NCBI GenBank assembly: GCA_043746555.1
Contig: JAYTQU010000098.1
Span: forward strand, 1-9,274
Direction: 5' to 3'
From: CAZQYC01 sp043746555
GTDB lineage: Bacteria > Pseudomonadota > Gammaproteobacteria > Steroidobacterales > Steroidobacteraceae
Length of the DNA: 9,274 nt
Below, piece by piece: positions 5,024 to 9,274 of the stretch. The notes under the pieces are model-generated. The model was not told where the DNA came from. It made no database searches and worked only from the letters and a program-made list of their open reading frames with translations. Both the position numbers and the translations under genes were made by a program. Position 1 is the stretch's first letter, and each line of letters opens with the position of its first letter.

Positions 5024-5538
5024 CGCGCGAAGCGCGGCAGCTTGTCAATGGCCACTGGCTACTGGCCAGATCGGAAGAGCAAAGCAGGTCGCTTGTTGGG
5101 TCTTCTTCTTGCCGGTGGTCAGTGGCCAGCCGCCAGTTTGCCGGCCGCGAGCGCGGCTTCTCACTCGTCGCTGCGATATTTCTCATTGTGGTGATCGCCG
5201 CGCTCGGTGCATTTGCAGTGCGCATTGGCGCAAGTCAGCAGCAAACGGTGAGTCTTGAACTGCTAAGTGCGCGTGCGTTGTCGGCGGCGCAGAGCGGCAT
5301 CGAATTTGGCGCGTATCAAGCGCTCGATGCGAGTAGCTGTGCGAATACAACCTTGAATCTCGCCGAAGCGGGCTTGAATGGATTTACTGTCGATGTGACT
5401 TGCGCGGCGACCGCGCATGCCGAAAGCGGCGGCACGGTGAATGTTTATCGCATCGATGCGACGGCCTATGCCGGTACTTACGGTATGCCCGACTATGTGT
5501 CGCGGCATGTATTTGCAACGTTCACGGATGCGCCGTAA
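5020..5538 (+). CDS. mshP: MSHA pilus protein MshP (PilX/GspK-like) with a 46-residue leader
   Basis: A 172-residue protein in the mshP position. GGAG at 5008-5011 is eight bases before ATG 5020, which overlaps the mshO stop; an in-frame ATG at 4984 lies well inside mshO. The leader is about 46 residues, ends QFAGRERG, and precedes FSLVAAIFLIVVIAALGAFAV. The glutamate at +5 is replaced by alanine, as is usual for PilX/GspK-like members, which are thought to sit at the tip. The downstream LSARALSAAQSGIEFGAYQAL is the conserved helix of this group. The leader contains an inverted pair of 7-bp arrays and an exact adapter-like 13-mer (5068-5080). The frame stays open through both, but the leader sequence should be treated with care. 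Confidence 0.82.
   Translation: MTREARQLVNGHWLLARSEEQSRSLVGSSSCRWSVASRQFAGRERGFSLVAAIFLIVVIAALGAFAVRIGASQQQTVSLELLSARALSAAQSGIEFGAYQALDASSCANTTLNLAEAGLNGFTVDVTCAATAHAESGGTVNVYRIDATAYAGTYGMPDYVSRHVFATFTDAP
5049..5069 (+). repeat. Left 7-bp array in the mshP leader
   Basis: Three tandem heptamers: TGGCCAC, TGGCTAC, TGGCCAG. Positions 5049-5066 can pair without a mismatch with 5111-5128 in the mRNA, giving 15 Watson-Crick and three G-U pairs and a 44-base loop. The unit belongs to a different sequence family from the mshC and mshD arrays but has the same period. Confidence 0.82.
5068..5080 (+). other. Exact match to the 13-base Illumina adapter core
   Basis: AGATCGGAAGAGC is the 13-base start shared by standard Illumina adapters. 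It reads RSEEQ in the mshP frame and lies at the start of the loop between the two inverted arrays. The following bases (AAAGCAGG) do not continue either common adapter arm. It may be chance, or a short untrimmed adapter built into the assembly at an inverted repeat. Confidence 0.55.
5114..5141 (+). repeat. Right 7-bp array (inverted type) in the mshP leader
   Basis: Four degenerate heptamers: GGTGGTC, AGTGGCC, AGCCGCC, AGTTTGC. AGTGGCC is the reverse complement of the left-array unit GGCCACT. CAGTGGCCA at 5120-5128 is the exact inverse of TGGCCACTG at 5049-5057. The later units have decayed. Confidence 0.72.
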
Positions 5539-5540
5539 CG

Positions 5541-8500
5541 ATGAACCGCAATTGGCTATTCAGCGGCTTGATGTTCATCGTTACTGTTGGCGCGGCGAAT
5601 GCGGCCACCTATTCGAATGCACCAACCACTTATTCTTGGATCGACCCGTCCACTCATACTAATGTCGTATGGTCGGGAGGTGGACAGTGTACTGGCGCGT
5701 CGGCGCCGTCCGACGACGATATCTCAAGCTCGCTGGCGCTGGGATTCACATTCACGTATGGAACCGTGGACTACACAACCGTTCGTATCATGTCGAACGG
5801 CCGTTTGCAGTTCAACAATACCTATTGCGGTAACGGTACAGCGACGGTGGGCCCGCCACCGACCTATACGATGCCGTATCCGGACGCCAATCTGACTAAT
5901 ACGATGAGAATTTACGGCACGGATTTGGATCCGAGCGCGGGCGGCACCGTGCGTTATTTCAGCGGCGGCACGGCGCCCAATCGATATTTCGTCGCGACCT
6001 GGAGCAACGTTCCGGAGTGGAGCCAACCGACCAGTCAATTCAATTTGCAGATCATCGTTTACGAGAATGGCGATTTCGTCTATCAGTTTGGCAACAACGT
6101 CAACCCGTCAGGCGGTAAAGCGCAAATCGGTTGGGAACTGTCAACTACGGATTATTCGACGTACGCATTTACGACGGTCGGAACTCTGAACAATACGGCG
6201 ATTCGTTTTTTTCGTCCCGGTTACATCGCCTATTACGCGATGGACGAAACGTCCTGGAACGGTACTGCCGGAGAAGTAAAAGACAGTTCCGGAAGTAACA
6301 ACAACGGCGTGCGAATCGGAACGGCGCAAACGACCACGTTCGGCCACAATTGTAATGCCGAAGACGTTCCTGCAAATGCGTCGACTGCGACAATCAGCGC
6401 CGTGAATACCGGCCTTGAGGTGGATACGGTTTTCGGCAACGCGGGGGCAATCGATTTTTGGTATCTAGCCAACGCGGCGTGGGGCAGCGGCGGCGATCAC
6501 ATGCTGATCGATGCGTCGAGCGCGGCGAATTCAAATTTGTTTTACCTGATGTTGCGCGGTAACGGCAGACTGCAATTCGTTGTCGAAAACTCAACGGGCG
6601 CAGTGACTCGATTTTCCGTCACGCCACAAACTTTTGTCGGCGGAACGTGGGTTCATGTAGCGATCACCTGGGACTTCACTGCACCGAGCTATCAGATCTA
6701 TATCAATGGTGCATTGAGCGCATCGAGTACCGCCGGCGGTGCGGGCAACATCGCGAATGTGGATACGCTCTACATTGGCGACAATCGCGGCGCGTATATT
6801 GGAACAGGCGGCAATACCGGCACGGGTAATTCAGCCGATGGTCGTATCGACGAAGTGCATATGTACAACTATGTGCGCACTACCGGTCAGATCGCCTACG
6901 ACATGAACTATACGCATGTGTGTCCGGGCATCGATCATTTCACGATCACGCATAGCGGTTACGGTATTAACTGCGTCGCGCAAAACATCACGGTCAATAC
7001 TCGCAATGCATCGAACAATCCTTATGTGGGATACAGCCAAAATGTCACGCTCGATACGCAATCCGGAAAGGGCACGTGGTCACTGGTTTCGGGCAGTGGC
7101 GTGTTTTTAGATGCGACGCCTAACGATGGACTCGCGACGTACACGTGGGTGCCCGCCGAAACCGCCGCAGTGTTCGCACTGTCGTATCCGGAAGGCGCGA
7201 CGCCGATCGACATCGACGTCTATCAAACCGGATCGCCGCTCATTCGCGACGACAACACCGAAGGCACGATGACGTGGTCGCCGAGCGGATTCACCGTGAC
7301 TTCATCGCCTTTGAGTAATCCGCCGCCCGGAGTGATTCCCGCATTTGCCTCGCCACAGATTGCAGGAACGAATTTCACCGCTTATCTCACCGCGTATGGC
7401 ACCACTCCCACCGATACGCAATGCGGCGTGATTGAGGCTTACACCGGCGCAAAGAACTTGAAGTTTTGGTCCACGTATGTGAATCCGAATACCGGCACAC
7501 GCACGGTCAGTATCAATGGCGGTGCGATCGCGACTGTGGAAGCCTCTTCCGTTGCACAAAGCGTGACGTTCACAGCCGGTCAAGCGAGCGTCACTGCGCT
7601 GTACAAAGACGCCGGGTTGATTGCGATCGCGATGAAAGACGACACGACCGGCAATCCGGGATTGCCCACCGGCATTCGCGGCAGCACGGGAAATTTTGTG
7701 GTGCGACCGGCGATGTTTGCGGTGTCGAACATCAAACGGACCAGCGATAACTTTGCGAACCCGGCGGCGAGTAATGCAACCGGGCCGGTGTTCATTGCAG
7801 CGGGACAATCGTTCACTGCGACAGTCACTGCACAAGATTCCACCGGCGCAGCAACGCCGAATTTCGGCAACGAGACCATTCCAGAATCGGTGAGCTTCAC
7901 TTCGATATTGGTGTTGCCGGCAGCGGGACAAAATCCCGCGATCGGTGCTCCCGTCGGATTCGGTTCGTTCGTTAACGGGGTGGCAACCGGAACGGATTTT
8001 AGTTGGCCTGAAGTCGGCATCATTACACTCACGCCGCATATCAAAGACGGCGATTACTTAGGTATCGGCGATGTCGTCGGCGCCACCACCGGCAATGTGG
8101 GACGATTCATTCCCTTCAACTTTGGCGTGTCGCAAAACGTGCCGTCGTTTCAAACCGCTTGCGCGACGGGAAGTTTCACCTACATCGGTCAACCGTTTGT
8201 GTACGCCACCGCGCCGGTATTCACCGTCACGGCGGGCACCGTCGGCGGTGCGACAACTCGTAATTACACCGGCGCATTTTTCAAACTCACCAATGGTTCT
8301 CTCACCGGACGCACTTACTCTGTATTAGCCGCAGCGCTCGACACCTCCGGTTTGCCATCAACGGCGAGCGATCCGAGCATTACCGATCTCACCAATGGCG
8401 TAGCGACACTGACTTACAGCGCCGGCGCCGGGCTGTCGATTTTGCGAACGACGCCCATCGCGCCGTTCAATGCGCAGATTAGCTTAAGTCAAAATATCAT

Positions 8501-9044
8501 CGACACCGATGCCGTAACGGCGAGCAACCCCGTGACGTTCAGTAACATCGCATTCAGCGCGGGTAACGAACAGCGCTATGGTCGCGTCGCATTTCGCAAT
8601 GCAGTCGGCTCGGAGCTTCTCAATTTGCCGCTGCCGATGCACGCCGAATATTTTCAAAGTGCGGCGGCAGGATTTGTCAAAAGCAGCGCCGATAGCTGCA
8701 CAACAGGAGTAAGTTTGTCGTTGGGCGCTTATGGCGGTAATCTAAGCGCCGGTGCGACTTGCATTCTCGATACAGGAAGCCCGGGCTTAAGCGGCGCGGG
8801 ATGTTCTGTGGCGGGGCCGCCGGGGCAACAATTTCGAATGCCGCCGATCGCCGGCGATTTCATCGCGATTTTGCGTGCTCCCGGCGCGGGGAATGACGGA
8901 ACTGTGACGGCAACGGCAGTTGTGCCTGCGTGGTTACGCTTTGATTGGAATGCGACAAACCCTGGGTTGGAGAACCCGAGCGGCGTCGCGGTATTCGGCA
9001 TTTATCAAGGTGAGTCGAAGCGAATTTTCCAGACTGAGAAGTAG
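5541..9044 (+). CDS. mshQ: MSHA biogenesis protein MshQ: exported LamG-like and DUF6701-type protein
   Basis: A 1167-residue protein in the mshQ position. ATG 5541 lies two bases after the mshP stop. No strong ribosome-binding site is seen, so coupling to mshP is likely; an in-frame ATG at 5400 is inside mshP. A signal peptide (MNRNWLFSGLMFIVTVGAANA, about 21 residues) is visible. Residues about 22-226 form a beta-rich domain with LGFTFTYGTVDYTTVRIMSN. Residues about 228-455 form a LamG/concanavalin-like fold (YYAMDETSWNG, WVHVAITWDF, YQIYINGAL, DGRIDEVHMYNYVR). From about 462 (DHFTITHSGYGINC) to the end is the DUF6701-type region, with the typical finish WLRFDWNATNPGLENPSGVAVFGIYQG. LamG domains often bind glycans or matrix proteins, so an adhesive role is plausible but not shown here. 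It is probably surface-exposed with the pilus. Confidence 0.9.
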   Translation: MNRNWLFSGLMFIVTVGAANAATYSNAPTTYSWIDPSTHTNVVWSGGGQCTGASAPSDDDISSSLALGFTFTYGTVDYTTVRIMSNGRLQFNNTYCGNGTATVGPPPTYTMPYPDANLTNTMRIYGTDLDPSAGGTVRYFSGGTAPNRYFVATWSNVPEWSQPTSQFNLQIIVYENGDFVYQFGNNVNPSGGKAQIGWELSTTDYSTYAFTTVGTLNNTAIRFFRPGYIAYYAMDETSWNGTAGEVKDSSGSNNNGVRIGTAQTTTFGHNCNAEDVPANASTATISAVNTGLEVDTVFGNAGAIDFWYLANAAWGSGGDHMLIDASSAANSNLFYLMLRGNGRLQFVVENSTGAVTRFSVTPQTFVGGTWVHVAITWDFTAPSYQIYINGALSASSTAGGAGNIANVDTLYIGDNRGAYIGTGGNTGTGNSADGRIDEVHMYNYVRTTGQIAYDMNYTHVCPGIDHFTITHSGYGINCVAQNITVNTRNASNNPYVGYSQNVTLDTQSGKGTWSLVSGSGVFLDATPNDGLATYTWVPAETAAVFALSYPEGATPIDIDVYQTGSPLIRDDNTEGTMTWSPSGFTVTSSPLSNPPPGVIPAFASPQIAGTNFTAYLTAYGTTPTDTQCGVIEAYTGAKNLKFWSTYVNPNTGTRTVSINGGAIATVEASSVAQSVTFTAGQASVTALYKDAGLIAIAMKDDTTGNPGLPTGIRGSTGNFVVRPAMFAVSNIKRTSDNFANPAASNATGPVFIAAGQSFTATVTAQDSTGAATPNFGNETIPESVSFTSILVLPAAGQNPAIGAPVGFGSFVNGVATGTDFSWPEVGIITLTPHIKDGDYLGIGDVVGATTGNVGRFIPFNFGVSQNVPSFQTACATGSFTYIGQPFVYATAPVFTVTAGTVGGATTRNYTGAFFKLTNGSLTGRTYSVLAAALDTSGLPSTASDPSITDLTNGVATLTYSAGAGLSILRTTPIAPFNAQISLSQNIIDTDAVTASNPVTFSNIAFSAGNEQRYGRVAFRNAVGSELLNLPLPMHAEYFQSAAAGFVKSSADSCTTGVSLSLGAYGGNLSAGATCILDTGSPGLSGAGCSVAGPPGQQFRMPPIAGDFIAILRAPGAGNDGTVTATAVVPAWLRFDWNATNPGLENPSGVAVFGIYQGESKRIFQTEK

Positions 9045-9087
9045 TCAGATAGAAGGTACGAGCGACAGACCGGCGGGGGCTGTGAAG

Positions 9088-9274
9088 ATGGAGCGAGTGA
9101 ACTACAAAATATTTATTTCGGTCGTTGCGGCGGTGTGGCTAGCGTGCGCACCGATCGCGCGCGCTGCCGATGAAGACCCGACAAAAAGTTTGACGTTGAT
9201 ATTAGAAGGCGCTTGCGACCCGAAAAACAGTCGCTTGTTCGTAGAAAGTAAGAATACCACCAGAACGATTGTCG
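9088..9274 (+). CDS. Exported protein of unknown function, 5' part only
   Basis: An open frame that runs off the right edge after 62 codons. ATG 9088 is preferred because GGGGG at 9075-9079 lies eight bases upstream; the in-frame GTG at 9082 is too close to it. The protein begins with a signal peptide (MERVNYKIF, then SVVAAVWLACAP, likely cleavage after ARA) and continues DEDPTKSLTLILEGACDPKNSRLFVESKN. I recognise no family from the part seen. The same strand and a 43-base gap after mshQ suggest it may be co-transcribed, but MSHA operons commonly end with mshQ, so the link to the pilus is open. No clear terminator is seen in the gap. Confidence 0.65.
   Translation, partial: MERVNYKIFISVVAAVWLACAPIARAADEDPTKSLTLILEGACDPKNSRLFVESKNTTRTIV

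Noticed and set aside
3651..5141. Heptamer arrays as a CRISPR array
   Set aside because: The units are only seven bases, directly adjacent without spacers, and lie within coding leaders.
7302..8039. 245-codon open frame on the - strand
   Set aside because: It lies wholly inside mshQ, its translation is rich in Arg, Cys and His as expected of an antisense shadow, and it has no recognisable domain.

Overview
The window carries most of the structural half of an MSHA (mannose-sensitive haemagglutinin) type IV pilus locus on the + strand, next to the decayed remnant of an Rhs/YD-repeat gene on the - strand. A moderately GC-rich proteobacterium is likely. MSHA operons are typical of Gammaproteobacteria and also occur in Betaproteobacteria; nothing here fixes the genus.

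Layout. Positions 1-1129 (- strand) hold an rhs pseudogene. A ribosome-binding site, ATG and signal peptide (start at 1129) are joined out of frame to a long open YD-repeat frame that runs off the left edge. Positions 1141-1442 are a gene-free region between the two divergent units. Then come three tandem MshA-type major pilin genes (1443-1892, 2043-2471, 2527-2955), followed by mshC (3082-3633), mshD (3633-4169), mshO (4166-5023), mshP (5020-5538) and mshQ (5541-9044) in the canonical order. mshC, mshD, mshO and mshP overlap at stop/start codons and are probably translationally coupled. A terminator-like hairpin after the third pilin (3037-3060) could keep minor-pilin expression below major-pilin expression. 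A further exported protein starts at 9088 and is cut by the window end.

How the genes work together. By family knowledge, MshA subunits form the fibre and MshC, MshD, MshO and MshP are minor pilins that prime or cap it. MshQ is a large exported protein with a LamG-like domain and a DUF6701-type C-terminus, plausibly an adhesin or tip component. The assembly genes (mshI to mshN, mshE, mshG, mshF), usually just upstream, are not in this window.

Main points for a second look. (1) Short 7-bp-period tandem arrays sit inside the unusually long prepilin leader coding regions of mshC, mshD and mshP. In mshD and mshP they are inverted pairs that can fold into 17-18 bp mRNA stems starting 28-29 nt after the start codon. 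(2) A 109-bp tract is almost identical between the second and third mshA copies although the sequence before it differs at about 23% of sites, which indicates gene conversion. (3) The mshO start codon lies in the loop of a perfect 8-bp inverted repeat. (4) The rhs gene was disrupted by a frame-shifting junction just after its signal peptide. (5) An exact 13-base match to the common Illumina adapter core lies in the mshP leader and could be an assembly artefact.
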